A stretch of 64,000 nucleotides of DNA from Marinobacter antarcticus (GTDB lineage Bacteria > Pseudomonadota > Gammaproteobacteria > Pseudomonadales > Oleiphilaceae), in NCBI RefSeq assembly GCF_900142385.1, contig NZ_FRAQ01000001.1:992001-1056000 (forward strand), in the 5' to 3' direction. Position 1 is the stretch's first letter. Every line of letters starts with the position of its first letter. The notes beneath the pieces were generated by a model, which worked only from the letters and a program-made list of their open reading frames with translations, ran no database searches and was not told where the DNA came from. Position numbers and translations under genes: made by a program. Of the stretch, positions 29,012-39,177 are shown piece by piece.

Positions 29012-30367
29012 ATGAAGGCGACGATTCGCCAGGGTTTACAAACACTGCTGATGCTGTTGGCAGTGGCGCTTTCTTTTTCGGTCCAGGCTGAGCGCAAACT
29101 GCTCGACCAGGTGGTTGCCATTGTTGATGACGATGTGATCCTCCAGACCGAGCTGGAAGCAAGAATTACCACCATTGCCGGGCGGCTCAGCGCTCAGGGC
29201 ACCGGCCTGCCGCCGCGTCGCCTTCTTGAAGAGCGGGTTCTGGAGCAGCTGATCACCGAATCCGTCCAGCTGCAGATGGCGGACAAGATGGGTATGCGCA
29301 TCAGCGATAACGAGCTTAATGAAACTCTGGCCAATATCGCCGAGCGCAATGGCATGAGCTTGCCCGAGTTTGAAGACCAGCTTGCCGCTGAGGGCGTAAG
29401 CTACCGCCAGGCCAGAGAGCAGATCCGCCAGGAAATGATCACCAGCCGGGTACAGCAGCGCCAGGTGGGCAACCGCGTTCGTGTTACGGATCGGGAGGTT
29501 GAGAACTATCTGCAGGCGCTGGAGTCCAGCGGTGGTAACGATGCGGAATACCGGCTTGCCTATATCTTTCTTGAGCTGGATGACCCCGCCGATGATGCCT
29601 CTGTAGACGCGACCCGTAAAAAAGCGGAAGAACTCCGCGCTGCGATTCTGAACGGCCGGGATTTCCGCGAAGTGGCGGTTGCTGAATCCGATGCCGGCAA
29701 TGCGCTTGAAGGCGGCGATATGGGTTGGCGCAGTGAACGTCAGTTACCGTCACTGGTTGCGCCGGTTGTGCCAGAACTGGAAGTTGGCAGACCGTCGGAG
29801 GTTTTGGAGAATAACAGCGGTTTCCACATGGTGATGGTGATGGACAAGCGCGGAGGTTCTCAGAAGCAGGTCATTCAGCAGAACCGTGTGCGGCACATTC
29901 TGATACGGCCGTCCGAAGCGGTAACAGATGCTGAGGCGGAAGCCACCATCCGGGACCTTTTTCAGCAGATCCAGGACGGGGCTGATTTTGCCGCGCTGGC
30001 ACGCGAGTATTCAGACGATCCCGTATCCGGCTCTGACGGTGGCAATCTTGGCTGGGTAAGCCCGGGCCAGATGGTGCCGGCGTTTGAGCAGGCAGTTCAG
30101 GAGGCGGATGTAGGCGAGTTCAAAGGGCCGTTCCGCTCACAGTTTGGCTGGCACATTCTTCAGGTTGAAGAGCGCCGTCAGAAAGACATCAGTGGCGACG
30201 TGAAGGAAGCAGAGGCCCGCCAGGCAATCTATCGCCGCAAGTTCGAAACCGAGTTGCAGAACTGGCTTCGGGAAATCCGTGATGAAGCCTTTATCGAATT
30301 CAAGGGTGAGTACGCGAAAGACGCCGTTGAAGACGAATCCAGCGATGCGCAGGAAGCCGCAGAATAA
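29012..30367 (+). CDS. surA: Periplasmic chaperone/peptidyl-prolyl isomerase
   Basis: Chaperone for outer-membrane proteins, 451 residues. Signal peptide ends SVQAERKL. The N-domain (about 25-170) starts [22 protein letters not shown]; two parvulin domains follow, the first around 170-275 and the second around 290-385 ([64 protein letters not shown]). The ATG at 29012 is chosen over a GTG at 29006 that lies inside the GAGG ribosome binding site. Its stop overlaps the pdxA start by one base. Confidence 0.96.
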   Translation: MKATIRQGLQTLLMLLAVALSFSVQAERKLLDQVVAIVDDDVILQTELEARITTIAGRLSAQGTGLPPRRLLEERVLEQLITESVQLQMADKMGMRISDNELNETLANIAERNGMSLPEFEDQLAAEGVSYRQAREQIRQEMITSRVQQRQVGNRVRVTDREVENYLQALESSGGNDAEYRLAYIFLELDDPADDASVDATRKKAEELRAAILNGRDFREVAVAESDAGNALEGGDMGWRSERQLPSLVAPVVPELEVGRPSEVLENNSGFHMVMVMDKRGGSQKQVIQQNRVRHILIRPSEAVTDAEAEATIRDLFQQIQDGADFAALAREYSDDPVSGSDGGNLGWVSPGQMVPAFEQAVQEADVGEFKGPFRSQFGWHILQVEERRQKDISGDVKEAEARQAIYRRKFETELQNWLREIRDEAFIEFKGEYAKDAVEDESSDAQEAAE

Positions 30368-31410
30368 TGAGCGATGAGGTTGTTCTGGCCCTGACTGCCG
30401 GCGAACCCGCAGGCATAGGCCCCGAGCTTTGCCTGCAGTTGGCTACCGGGCAGCGCGGTGTCGGTGTGGTTGTAATTGCCAGCCAGTCATTGCTGGAGGA
30501 GCGAGCCAGATTGCTGGGTCTCGACGTCACGCTGCACCCCTGGCAACCGGGCCTGGTGCCGAGAAAAGGTGCGGGCGAGCTTTCTGTATTGCACGTTGCG
30601 GGTTGTGCGTCGCTTCAGGCTGGCAAACTGGATACTGCCAACAGCCGCTATGTGCTGGAAACCCTGACAGTTGCTGCCAGAGGCTGCCTTGCAGGAGACT
30701 TTGACGGCATGGTCACGGCGCCGGTTCATAAAGGTGTTATCAACGAAGCGGGCATCGAGTTCAGCGGTCACACCGAGTTCCTTCAGGAGCTCTGCGGTGT
30801 GGAGCGGGTGGTTATGATGCTGGCTACAGAAGAGTTGCGGGTGGCATTGGTCACAACGCATTTGCCCCTTAAAGATGTGCCCGCCGCGATTACGCAGGAA
30901 CGGCTGACCCAGGTCGTCACCATTCTGAATGCCGACCTGAAAAAGTTTTTCGGGATTGAGCGGCCAAGAATTCTTGTAGCTGGCCTGAACCCTCACGCCG
31001 GCGAAAACGGCCACCTGGGGCGAGAAGAAATTGATGTCATCGAGCCGACGCTCGAGAAGCTTCGTGCTGATGGCATGCAGCTGACTGGCCCGCTACCGGC
31101 AGATACGTTGTTTACTCCGCACTGGCTTGACGATGCCGATGCCGCACTGGCCATGTACCACGATCAGGGGCTGCCGGTTCTCAAGTTCCAGGGCTTTGGT
31201 CGCGCGGTAAACATCACCCTTGGTTTGCCCATTGTGCGGACATCGGTGGATCACGGTACGGCTCTGGATCTTGCCGGCACTGGCAAGGCAAATGCTGGCA
31301 GCTTGCACACCGCGATTCGAGTGGGTGAGCAGATGGCACGCTCCCTCAAATCTGCGAATTCGAAAACTGCTAAACATCGCAAAGCCCCCAATAAAGAGAA
31401 ATCTGAGTGA
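30367..31410 (+). CDS. pdxA: 4-hydroxythreonine-4-phosphate dehydrogenase
   Basis: NAD-dependent enzyme of pyridoxal phosphate synthesis, 347 residues. The N-terminus [17 protein letters not shown] and the metal-binding His positions in [35 protein letters not shown] and [16 protein letters not shown] are typical. [14 protein letters not shown] is a further family signature. The charged tail after [15 protein letters not shown] is slightly extended. Translationally coupled at both ends: TAATG with surA and GTGA with rsmA. Confidence 0.96.
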   Translation: MSDEVVLALTAGEPAGIGPELCLQLATGQRGVGVVVIASQSLLEERARLLGLDVTLHPWQPGLVPRKGAGELSVLHVAGCASLQAGKLDTANSRYVLETLTVAARGCLAGDFDGMVTAPVHKGVINEAGIEFSGHTEFLQELCGVERVVMMLATEELRVALVTTHLPLKDVPAAITQERLTQVVTILNADLKKFFGIERPRILVAGLNPHAGENGHLGREEIDVIEPTLEKLRADGMQLTGPLPADTLFTPHWLDDADAALAMYHDQGLPVLKFQGFGRAVNITLGLPIVRTSVDHGTALDLAGTGKANAGSLHTAIRVGEQMARSLKSANSKTAKHRKAPNKEKSE

Positions 31411-32234
31411 GCAAAAAAGCCGGCCATCAGGCCAGGAAACGGTTTGGCCAGAACTTCCTTCACGATCCGGGCGTTATCGAGCACATTATTCGCGCCATTC
31501 ACCCTAAACCGGACGATGCCATTGTAGAAATCGGCCCCGGCCTTGGTGCTCTGACGGAGGAGATCCTGGCCGTCAATCCGAAGCTCCAGGTGGTGGAGCT
31601 GGATCGCGATCTGATTCCCATACTGCGCACCAAGTTTTTTAACTACCCGGAATTCCGTTTACACCAAGCCGATGCGCTGAAGTTTGATTTCAGCCAGCTC
31701 ACAGACGGAAAACCCCTGCGTATTATCGGCAACCTGCCTTATAACATCTCCACGCCTCTGATTTTTCACCTGCTGTCTCAGGCGGGCGTGGTGCAGGACA
31801 TGCACTTCATGCTGCAGAAAGAAGTGGTGCAGCGGATGGCCGCAGTATCCGGCGACAACAATTATGGCCGGCTGGGTATCATGACCCAGTACTTTTGCAA
31901 GGTTCAGCCCCTGTTTGAAGTGGGGCCCGACGCGTTCAGGCCTTCTCCTAAAGTTGATTCTGCCATTGTGCGCCTGGTTCCCTACACTGAGCTGCCTCAT
32001 CCGGCGAAAGATCTCGGTACGCTGCAAGCCGTGGTAAGAACCGCGTTTAACGCGCGCAGAAAAACCCTGCGCAAGGCGCTGGGTGGCCTGGTGACCGTTG
32101 AGCAGCTGCAGGCCCTGGGAATCAATGATGGCCTGCGACCGGAAAACCTCAGTCTGGCGGACTATGTGAGTATCGCGGACTTCCTGGTAGGCGAGAAAGG
32201 CATCGATGGCAGTGGTGGGGACAGCAATGACTGA
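31407..32234 (+). CDS. rsmA: 16S rRNA dimethyladenosine transferase
   Basis: KsgA/RsmA dimethylates two adjacent adenines near the 3' end of 16S rRNA. 275 residues, GTG start overlapping the pdxA stop. The N-terminal [18 protein letters not shown] motif [16 protein letters not shown] and catalytic NLPYNIS are present, followed by the C-terminal helical domain [12 protein letters not shown]. In Pseudomonas and E. coli apaG follows; here apaH follows directly with an eight-base overlap. Confidence 0.96.
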   Translation: MSKKAGHQARKRFGQNFLHDPGVIEHIIRAIHPKPDDAIVEIGPGLGALTEEILAVNPKLQVVELDRDLIPILRTKFFNYPEFRLHQADALKFDFSQLTDGKPLRIIGNLPYNISTPLIFHLLSQAGVVQDMHFMLQKEVVQRMAAVSGDNNYGRLGIMTQYFCKVQPLFEVGPDAFRPSPKVDSAIVRLVPYTELPHPAKDLGTLQAVVRTAFNARRKTLRKALGGLVTVEQLQALGINDGLRPENLSLADYVSIADFLVGEKGIDGSGGDSND

Positions 32235-33027
32235 CTACGCCATAGGCGATATTCAGGGCTGTTACGATCGCTTGAAGGATGTCCTGGCCAAGGTGAATTT
32301 TTCACCTTCCCGAGATCGCCTTTGGGTGGCGGGTGATCTGATCAATCGGGGACCGTCATCCCTGAAAACCCTGCGCTACATTGAAAGCCTTGGCGATTCG
32401 GCTGTGGTGGTTCTGGGTAATCACGACCTGCATCTGTTGGCTGTGGCTCTTGGTGGCCACGCGCCGAAGCGCAAGGATACGCTTGCAGAAATACTGAACG
32501 CCCCGGATCGCGATAAGCTGGTGAGCTGGCTGCGCCGGCAGCATCTGTGTGTGCACGACTCTGAACGCAACTTCATGATGGCTCATGCTGGAGTGCCCCA
32601 TATCTGGAGCATTCAGCAGGCCTTGGCCTATGCCCGTGAAGTGGAAGAGGTAATTCGCGGGGAGCATGCCCCGGAATATTTTGCGCGGATGTACGGCAAC
32701 AAGCCGGAGGGTTGGAATGAGAATCTCGCAGGTATGGATCGCTGGCGAGTCATCACTAACTACTTCACCCGGATGCGTTTTATTGCCAGTGATGGCAGGC
32801 TTGAACTGACCGCCAAAGAGTCCGCCGACAGCGCGCCGGAAGGCTTTGCACCCTGGTTTGAATTCCCCCGCACTGATGATCTGCGCGTGATCTTCGGGCA
32901 CTGGGCTGCCCTTGAAGGCAAAACCGGCATCGACCGGTTTATCGGGTTAGATACCGGCTGCGTCTGGGGCGGTACACTCACGATGATGAACCTGGATACT
33001 GGAGAAAAGATCCATTGTGACTGCTGA
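32227..33027 (+). CDS. apaH: Bis(5'-nucleosyl)-tetraphosphatase, symmetrical
   Basis: Hydrolyses Ap4A to two ADP and can decap Np4-capped RNA. 266 residues of the calcineurin-like metallophosphatase fold: YAIGDIQGCYDRL (first metal site), WVAGDLINRGPSS, VVLGNHDLHLL and MAHAGVPH. The ATG at 32227 starts inside the end of rsmA. Its end overlaps the DUF423 gene by 11 bases. Confidence 0.95.
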   Translation: MTDYAIGDIQGCYDRLKDVLAKVNFSPSRDRLWVAGDLINRGPSSLKTLRYIESLGDSAVVVLGNHDLHLLAVALGGHAPKRKDTLAEILNAPDRDKLVSWLRRQHLCVHDSERNFMMAHAGVPHIWSIQQALAYAREVEEVIRGEHAPEYFARMYGNKPEGWNENLAGMDRWRVITNYFTRMRFIASDGRLELTAKESADSAPEGFAPWFEFPRTDDLRVIFGHWAALEGKTGIDRFIGLDTGCVWGGTLTMMNLDTGEKIHCDC

Positions 33028-33445
33028 ATCCGTAAAACTGCACTCCCTGGGCCTTATGCGCCTGCCCATAGTTACCGGTGCTTTTTTTGCCCTTATGGCG
33101 GTTATGGCAGGCGCCTTTGGTGCTCACGGGCTGCGCAATGTTGTGAGCGAGCGCAGCCTGGAAGTCTTCCAGACGGCGGTTACCTATCAAATGTATCACG
33201 CCATTGCACTGTTGCTGGTTGCCCTGCTGTCCGGGTTTGGCCTTTCACGGCGACTGCTGGGATTCGCTGCCGGGTTCTTTCTCACGGGTATCCTGCTGTT
33301 TAGTGGCAGCCTGTACACACTGGTGTTGACCGACATACGCTGGGTCGGCCCTATCACGCCGATGGGTGGCGTATGCTTTATGATTGGCTGGGCATTGTTG
33401 CTGACAGCTGGCGTACGCCGGCAAGCAAATAAAGACAGAGGTTGA
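33017..33445 (+). CDS. DUF423 small membrane protein (YgdD-like)
   Basis: A 142-residue membrane protein with four hydrophobic helices. FALMAVMAGAFGAHGLR, VFQTAVTYQMYHAIALLLVALL, FFLTGILLFSGSLYTLVLT and ITPMGGVCFMIGWALLLT are the DUF423 signatures. The function is not known. GTG start at 33017 inside apaH, with GGAG upstream; an internal ATG 13 codons later is an alternative. Followed seven bases later by thiS. Confidence 0.85.
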   Translation: MTAESVKLHSLGLMRLPIVTGAFFALMAVMAGAFGAHGLRNVVSERSLEVFQTAVTYQMYHAIALLLVALLSGFGLSRRLLGFAAGFFLTGILLFSGSLYTLVLTDIRWVGPITPMGGVCFMIGWALLLTAGVRRQANKDRG

Positions 33446-33452
33446 GGACGAT

Positions 33453-33653
33453 ATGCAAGTTCAGGTAAATGGTGAAGCCATGGACCTCCCTGAAGGAGCC
33501 ACGGTTGCAGCGTTGGTGGAAAGAATGACCCTCGCGGGCAAGAGGCTGGCGGTGGAAGTGAATGAAGACATTGTACCCCGCAGCCAGCACGCCAAATTTA
33601 CACTGAGTAACGGCGATCGCGTTGAAGTGGTGCACGCGATCGGGGGCGGCTAA
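33453..33653 (+). CDS. thiS: Sulfur carrier protein ThiS
   Basis: A 66-residue ubiquitin-like sulfur carrier for thiazole synthesis. It begins MQVQVNGEAMDLPEGATVAALV and ends VVHAIGGG, with the C-terminal Gly-Gly that ThiF adenylates and that becomes the thiocarboxylate. GAGG upstream of the ATG. Pairs with thiG 85 bases downstream. No TPP riboswitch precedes it. Confidence 0.93.
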   Translation: MQVQVNGEAMDLPEGATVAALVERMTLAGKRLAVEVNEDIVPRSQHAKFTLSNGDRVEVVHAIGGG

Positions 33654-33738
33654 AGCCTCGCCTGGCCGGGTAAAAGCCTGGCCGTGATATGCCTCTTGAA
33701 GAATTTACATCACTACGTTTTATCAAACCGGAAACACT

Positions 33739-34548
33739 ATGACCGACACGCAAGAGATCCAGTTGCCCGAAGACAAGCCTCTTGAAATTGCAGGCCGTAT
33801 TTATCAGTCACGGCTACTGGTTGGCACTGGCAAATACCGCGACCTGATGGAAACCGGCCACGCCATTGAAATGAGCGGCGCTGAAATCGTGACCGTAGCC
33901 GTTCGCCGTTCGAATCTGGGGCAGAATCCGGATGAGCCCAACCTTCTGGATGTAATCTCTCCAGAGCGCTACACCATTCTGCCCAACACGGCGGGCTGTT
34001 ATACGGCCAAAGACGCTGTACGTACCTGCAAACTGGCGCGGGAGCTGCTCGACGGCCGGGATCTGGTCAAATTGGAAGTGTTGGGTGAACATAAGACCCT
34101 GTACCCGAACATGCCGGAAACCCTGGTGGCTGCGGAAGAGCTGATCAAAGACGGCTTCAAGGTAATGGTCTACTGCTCCGACGATCCCTTGCTGGCCATG
34201 CGCCTCGAGGAGATGGGCTGCATCGCGATCATGCCGCTGGGTGCGCCGATTGGCTCTGGCCTGGGCATCCAGAACCGCTACAACATCCGGTTGATCGTCG
34301 AAAATGCCAAGGTGCCCGTGCTGGTGGACGCCGGTGTAGGCACCGCATCCGATGCCACCATCGCCATGGAGTTGGGCTGTGATGGAGTGTTGATGAATAC
34401 CGCCATCGCCCAGGCGAAAGACCCGATTAAAATGGCCAACGCCATGCGCCTGGCCATTGAAGCTGGGCGGGAAGCCTATCTCGCGGGGCGGATGCCCAAA
34501 AAGCTCTACGCGAGCGCGTCGTCGCCCCTTGATGGCACCTTCTTCTGA
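33739..34548 (+). CDS. thiG: Thiazole synthase ThiG
   Basis: Forms the thiazole phosphate of thiamine from 1-deoxyxylulose 5-phosphate, dehydroglycine or glycine imine and ThiS thiocarboxylate. 269-residue TIM barrel with [41 protein letters not shown], the Schiff-base Lys in [16 protein letters not shown], and [37 protein letters not shown] stands before the ATG. Confidence 0.96.
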   Translation: MTDTQEIQLPEDKPLEIAGRIYQSRLLVGTGKYRDLMETGHAIEMSGAEIVTVAVRRSNLGQNPDEPNLLDVISPERYTILPNTAGCYTAKDAVRTCKLARELLDGRDLVKLEVLGEHKTLYPNMPETLVAAEELIKDGFKVMVYCSDDPLLAMRLEEMGCIAIMPLGAPIGSGLGIQNRYNIRLIVENAKVPVLVDAGVGTASDATIAMELGCDGVLMNTAIAQAKDPIKMANAMRLAIEAGREAYLAGRMPKKLYASASSPLDGTFF

Positions 34549-34570
34549 TACAGAGCGCTGCAGTATTGCC

Positions 34571-35158
34571 ATGACCGATCAGAAACCCAGTCGCCGGGAA
34601 GCGATTCTCCACGCCCTTCTGGAACTCCTGGAAAACGATCCAGGGGCCAGAATCACTACCTCTGTGCTTGCCAGGTCTGTTGGTGTGACCGAGGCGGCAC
34701 TATACCGTCACTTTCCCAGCAAGCGGAAAATGTTTGAAGCGCTTCTGGAGTTTGCGGAAGAAGCTGTGTTCTCTCGCTGCCAGGTGATCCTTCAGGAACA
34801 GGATGATGTACGAGTCCGGTTGCAGCAGCTGGTGCATCTGGTGCTCGTCTTCGCCGAGCGCAATCCGGGGTTGTGTTGTGTTCTTACGGGAGATGCTTTG
34901 GTGGGCGAAAATGAGGCGCTGCGCAAGCGTGCCTCTCAGTTCTTCGAGCGTCTGGAAACCCAGGTGCGACAAACATTGAAAGAAGGCGAGATCCGCCAGG
35001 GTTTGCGGCCGCGCACCAGTGCGACTCGGGGTGCGGATTTTGTTCTGGTGTTCATGGAAGGCCGGATTCAGCGGTTTATCCGCTCGTCGTTTTCCCGGCT
35101 GCCCTCAACCGATTTCGACGAAAGCTGGGGGTTGGTTGCTGAGGCTGTTTGGTCGTAG
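34571..35158 (+). CDS. slmA: Nucleoid occlusion factor
   Basis: SlmA binds chromosomal sites and blocks FtsZ assembly over the nucleoid. A 195-residue TetR-fold protein: helix-turn-helix in ITTSVLARSVGVTEAALYRHFPSKRKMFEALLEF, then an all-helical dimerisation/FtsZ-binding domain. Two possible starts: ATG at 34571 (MTDQKPSRREAIL, chosen, usual N-terminus) or ATG at 34532 within the end of thiG. In Pseudomonas and E. coli slmA lies near coaBC-dut; here it follows thiG. Confidence 0.9.
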   Translation: MTDQKPSRREAILHALLELLENDPGARITTSVLARSVGVTEAALYRHFPSKRKMFEALLEFAEEAVFSRCQVILQEQDDVRVRLQQLVHLVLVFAERNPGLCCVLTGDALVGENEALRKRASQFFERLETQVRQTLKEGEIRQGLRPRTSATRGADFVLVFMEGRIQRFIRSSFSRLPSTDFDESWGLVAEAVWS

Positions 35159-35242
35159 TTTGGTGGTTTTTTCTTTATGGCCTGACCGTGCCTGCCCCCG
35201 AAGATGGAAAGCTACAAAAAGAAAACTCCCCTGGGTCAAACC

Positions 35243-36067
35243 TCACTCATAACCGGAAGCAGAACGAAGAATCTGGCGAACAGGTTCCCAGATGGCGGGC
35301 GCTGAAATCAGGATGTCGCGGCCCCAGAGGTCGGCGGGGTAACCGTCAGGTACCTCGCTGAAGTGGCCGGCTGTAGCGCCTGCTTCCAGGGCTATCAGGC
35401 GGGCGGCGGCGAAATCCCAGGGGCTGACGTTTTCGTAGTAAATGTCCAGTCGACCACAGGCCACCCAGCAGATATCCAGAGCAGCAGAGCCGATGCGGCG
35501 CAGGTCGCGGCACTGGTGAATCATTGCATCCAGGCGGCTTATCAAGGGAGCCAGATTGTCCTTGGTGTAGGGGAAGCCGGTTGCAAAAAGCGAGTCCCTC
35601 GGAACCGTAGCGCCGCTGTGATAAACAGGATTGCCGTTGAGCGTGGCGCCATCGCCGCGGGTGGCGCGGAAGGTTTCGCCCGGGAAAGGTGCGTGTACCA
35701 CGCCGGACTGTACACGGCCGTTTTCAGCGTAGGCGATGGACACTGCAACCTGCGCGTGGCCGTAGGCATAGTTTACCGTGCCATCGATGGGGTCAACGAT
35801 CCACAGGGGTGTTTCCAGCTCCTCAGCCTGGCTGAGATCCGGCATGGATTCTTCGGACAGGATGCGGTGATCGGGGAAGCGCTTGCGGATGGCGCCGGTG
35901 ATGAACTCATCGGCCATGATGTCGGCGTGGGTGACCAGTTCAGTCTGCTGCTTATAATCGGTGCGCAGGATGTTGTGATCACGCTCCCGGCGAATCAGTT
36001 CTCCGGCCTCCCGGGCCAGATCTTCAGCAAAATCGGTAATGCCCCGCAGGGAAACAGAATCAGACAT
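35243..36067 (-). CDS. Inositol monophosphatase-family protein
   Basis: A 274-residue Mg-dependent phosphatase of the SuhB/CysQ/HisN family. Metal-binding motifs are EESMPDLSQ (motif with Glu), WIVDPIDGTVNYAYGH and WDFAAARLIALEAGA. Family members dephosphorylate inositol phosphates, PAP or histidinol phosphate; the sequence alone does not separate these, though the last motif with a WDFAA rather than WD-AAG is unlike strict SuhB. An alternative is HisN. Monocistronic, convergent with slmA. Confidence 0.85.
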   Translation of the reverse strand: MSDSVSLRGITDFAEDLAREAGELIRRERDHNILRTDYKQQTELVTHADIMADEFITGAIRKRFPDHRILSEESMPDLSQAEELETPLWIVDPIDGTVNYAYGHAQVAVSIAYAENGRVQSGVVHAPFPGETFRATRGDGATLNGNPVYHSGATVPRDSLFATGFPYTKDNLAPLISRLDAMIHQCRDLRRIGSAALDICWVACGRLDIYYENVSPWDFAAARLIALEAGATAGHFSEVPDGYPADLWGRDILISAPAIWEPVRQILRSASGYE

Positions 36068-36121
36068 GGCGCCCTCGTTTGGATCTCGTAAGAGTGAGGT
36101 CGCCAGTCTACCATGGCTGGA

Positions 36122-37417
36122 TTACAGGTGGTTCAGCCAGGCCTCCATCTTGTCCATGGCCTTCATCAGGCGCGGGCAGGCCTTCTCGATAAAGTCATCA
36201 GCCAGCTCCTGATCACCATAGTCTCCGCCGGCCAGCCGCAGAGACTCAGCACCGTCAAAGTCCACGAACGCCAAGCGCGCGGCCAGGTGGTCGGGCGCAA
36301 ACCCGAAGTCACTGGCAGGGAGAATGGCAACGCCCGTGTTTTCCAGCAGTGACTGGCAAAACGCCTGGCTGGTTTTGATGTCTTTTCGTGTGAGTTGGTC
36401 GCGAAAGCTGGAGAAGTCCGGGAACAGATAAAACGCGCCTTCCGGCTTCTGCACGACGGCCCCCATGTCGCTCAAGCGCCGGTGCATATACTCACCAATC
36501 ACTTTAAGCACCCGGCGGGATTGTTTGAGGTACTCGTCTATGTCATCGCCACCGTCAAACGCGGTGATTGCAGCATGCTGAATCGGAGCGCTGGTGGCGG
36601 TGTAGGTTTCGCTGGCGATGATGGCCATGGCATCCTGAAGCGGGCGCAGCTCTTTCGGGAAAATGAAGGTGCCCAGGCGCCAGCCGCCGGCACCCGCCCA
36701 CTTGCTCAAGCCGGTGCTGATGATGGTGCCTTCGGGATAGTAGCGGGCGATAGACTTGTGGCGTCCCTCGAAGTGCACTTCTCCATAGATCTCGTCGGAA
36801 AGCAGGATGAGTCTGTATTTGCGGGCCACATTGGCAATGGCCAGCAGCTGGTCGTCGGTGTAGGTGCAACCGGTGGGGTTGGACGGGTAGTTGAGAATCA
36901 GAATGCGTGGGCGGGAAACGTCGTCCCGGCAGATGATGTCCAGTTCCTCAGCGGTCAGCTGCCAGTTGTTCTCTGCGTGGGTGGGCAGCCAGTGCACCGA
37001 GCGACCGATAATGCGGGCCTGGGGGGCATAGGAAACCCAGCTTGGGCGTGGAATGAGAAGGTCGCCGTAATAGGCCAACTGCAGAATGAATAGCAGTTCT
37101 TTGGAACCAGGACCGATCAGTACGTCTTCCCAGGTACAACGCATGCGCTCACTGCGGTTGATATAGCCGGCAATGGATTCACGCAGGCTTTTGAGGCCTT
37201 TGACTGGAAGGTAGTCCTTTTCGTGGGCGTGTTCTTTTAACGCATCCACTACACGCTCAGGAACAGGGAAGGGTGACTGCCCCAGCCCGAGCTTGATGAT
37301 GTCCTTACCTTCGGATCTGAGCTGGTTACTCAGTTCGTTAATACGCAAGGTGGCCGAGGGCTGAATGCCGCGAACATTCAGGTTGATCGCAAAGCGTTGG
37401 TCGTTATGGATGTCCAT
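36122..37417 (-). CDS. Class I/II pyridoxal-phosphate aminotransferase
   Basis: A 431-residue fold-type I aminotransferase. Recognisable: KLGLGQSPFPVPERVVDALKEHA, LILNYPSNPTGCTYTD (Asn for PLP), LILLSDEIYGEVHFEG (Asp-x-x-Tyr), the Schiff-base Lys in STGLSKWAGAGGWRLG, and substrate-carboxylate Arg near AARLAFVDFDG. The family includes aspartate, aromatic and branched-chain enzymes; the donor and acceptor cannot be told apart here. A short leader with a TATACT-like element at about 37451 precedes it. Confidence 0.85.
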   Translation of the reverse strand: MDIHNDQRFAINLNVRGIQPSATLRINELSNQLRSEGKDIIKLGLGQSPFPVPERVVDALKEHAHEKDYLPVKGLKSLRESIAGYINRSERMRCTWEDVLIGPGSKELLFILQLAYYGDLLIPRPSWVSYAPQARIIGRSVHWLPTHAENNWQLTAEELDIICRDDVSRPRILILNYPSNPTGCTYTDDQLLAIANVARKYRLILLSDEIYGEVHFEGRHKSIARYYPEGTIISTGLSKWAGAGGWRLGTFIFPKELRPLQDAMAIIASETYTATSAPIQHAAITAFDGGDDIDEYLKQSRRVLKVIGEYMHRRLSDMGAVVQKPEGAFYLFPDFSSFRDQLTRKDIKTSQAFCQSLLENTGVAILPASDFGFAPDHLAARLAFVDFDGAESLRLAGGDYGDQELADDFIEKACPRLMKAMDKMEAWLNHL

Positions 37418-37461
37418 TTTCCCGTTCTGTTGGTTGAGAGTGGCACGGACAGTATAGGAAA

Positions 37462-37485
37462 CCCAAACATATATTTGGGCTTTTT
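37462..37485. terminator. Hairpin with T-run between decayed gene and aminotransferase gene
   Basis: CCCAAA-catata-TTTGGG (37462-37467 and 37474-37479) followed on the plus strand by CTTTTT. It lies immediately downstream of the minus-strand pseudogene and upstream of the aminotransferase. On the minus strand the arm is followed by TTTCCTA. Plausible as a weak bidirectional terminator. Confidence 0.45.
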
Positions 37486-37503
37486 GCGGATAAGTGATTG
37501 CCC

Positions 37504-38662
37504 TTAGCGGTCGCGAACCCAGACTTCCACGCGTCCGTTCCGTTTCTGGCCGCTTGCGCCTCAGGCCATGCCTACAGGCATGAAGTGACCGTAGCCGGTG
37601 TAGTCGACATCCGGGACATTGAAATCCGCGAGAGCCTTGCGCACTGAAAGCGCTCGCAATTCCGAGATCATCTGGGCTCGCAACTCGTTACCTTACTGAT
37701 CAGCGAAACCGATTAGCATCAGGTCGTCGGCACTGCGGCTTTCCCTGATGAGATACTCTGCTAACCGTCGCAGGTCTCTCTGCGCCTTATTGTCCAGTTT
37801 GGTGCGTCCTTCCGAGAACCTGAAGTTGACGGTCAGCCGCTTGTAGTTCTGTGTCAGTAACTTGAAGGTGGGCGGTGTGGTATCGGCCAAGTCGGGTTTG
37901 ACGGCGAGTGGATTCTGGGAAACGAAACCTGATCTGGAAACAATGGCCTGGCCTTCCGCATCAAGTACGAATTCCACGAAGTCTTTCGCCATGGCCGCTG
38001 TATCATCGCCAGGTGTTTACATGAACAGGTGCCTGGAAAGCGGGTGGTCTTCACTGGCAACGGTCAGCCGGGATGGCTTCAGTGCTGGAGCGGTCATCTC
38101 GTGCATACAGCGTAATGGATTGATTGGCGCCGCCGATCTCTGACCAGTTGCGGATTTCGCCGGAGAATACTCTCGCCAGTGTGCCGATACTCAACTGATT
38201 GATCTGGTTTGAAGGGTGAACCAGAACTGCCAAGCCATCAATGGCAATTACGTGCTCGTTTCCGAGGCCTTCCAGGTTGGCGCGCTCTGCCATTTGTTGC
38301 ACTTCCGCCGGTTTGACGGCCCGGGAGGAAGCCCAAATATCGGCGCTGCGGGCCTCCAGGGCGTTGAAGCCTGTGCTGGAGCCGTGGGCGGCGATCAGAA
38401 CTCGAACGGAAGAACCGGTTTGGCTTCCAGTCAGGACCTTCTCATTGTCCTTGCTGTTGTCGATGGTTTGAACCGGGTTATAACCACGATGTGTGAGAAA
38501 GCCCTTGACGAGCAGGGGCGCGAGTCTTGCGCCAATGGTGTTGGACCCATGGATCTCCATCTCTTCGGTGTGGCCGGGAGATGTGTGGAAAAGCAAAAGC
38601 AGAGAGAGCATTCCTGGTAGAGCGCTTTGCGGAATTCCGAATGAGTGGCGTCTTTGCATCAT
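37504..38662 (-). pseudogene. Decayed PstS-like phosphate-binding/OmpA-family protein
   Basis: Remains of a periplasmic PBP-like-2 (PstS-type) plus OmpA C-terminal protein. Intact start: a signal peptide and EMEIHGSNTIGARLAPLLVKGF through SEIGGANQSITLYARDDRSST. At about 38080-38090 the frame shifts: the text jumps to LKPSRLTVASEDHPLSRHLFM, with the middle of the domain missing, which implies an internal deletion. A TAA (LFM-stop-TPGDDTAAM) follows, then DFVEFVLDAEGQ and the OmpA-like region LTVNFRFSEGRTKLDN to GFADQ, a TAA at 37693-37695, GNELRAQM to GYGHFMPVGMA, a TGA at 37561-37563 and finally RNGRVEVWVRDR with the true stop at 37504. Three in-frame stops and one frameshift make it non-functional unless these are sequencing errors. 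Confidence 0.85.
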
Positions 38663-38777
38663 AAAACTTCATTACAACAGATAGTTAGCGTTGCAGGGAG
38701 AATGAGGCAGAATTATTACAGGAATATTTCAACGGTCGCAGGTAATCGCAGTAACTGGAAGCGCTCATCCTGGGGGA

Positions 38778-39092
38778 TCAGGGAAGACGATGGGGGTCCA
38801 GTTCCATGTGCAGTATTCGGGGTCCCAGCATGATGATCCGGCCGCTGTAGCGCTCTTCGCCGGTTGATGTGAAATCAAAGAGGAAACGCCGCCACACACG
38901 GATCTGGCCATTGTCGTCGCGCTTGAACCAGATACCTCGCAGGTAGATGGCGTCATCAAGCAGCATGACGTCCATGGTTTTGCAGTAGCGATGCGCAGCC
39001 TGAAGTACGGAGTCTTTTATGGCTTTGGCGCGCCACCAGTACCATATGGCAAAGGTTGTAATAAATAGCCAGAACAGAGTTCCCAGAGTCAT
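38778..39092 (-). CDS. DUF3301-family small membrane-anchored protein
   Basis: A 104-residue protein with one N-terminal membrane helix (MTLGTLFWLFITTFAIWYWWRA) and a basic/acidic soluble part with conserved LLDDAIYLRGIW, RVWRRFLFDFTSTGEERYSGRIIMLGPRI. This matches DUF3301, whose role is unknown. The start is uncertain: ATG at 39092 is preferred; a TTG at 39122 would add ten residues and neither has a clear ribosome binding site. Confidence 0.72.
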   Translation of the reverse strand: MTLGTLFWLFITTFAIWYWWRAKAIKDSVLQAAHRYCKTMDVMLLDDAIYLRGIWFKRDDNGQIRVWRRFLFDFTSTGEERYSGRIIMLGPRILHMELDPHRLP

Positions 39093-39177
39093 GATAACAA
39101 CACGATAGCGGCGATCTTCCAAAAGAAATATCAGGTCAGAGCGCCAGACTACCCTATTGTGAGAGTTCGGGGAATCG

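Noticed and set aside
33654..33738. Possible TPP riboswitch near thiS-thiG
   Set aside because: The gap between thiS and thiG is 85 bases and the space before thiS only seven; no THI-box sequence is visible.
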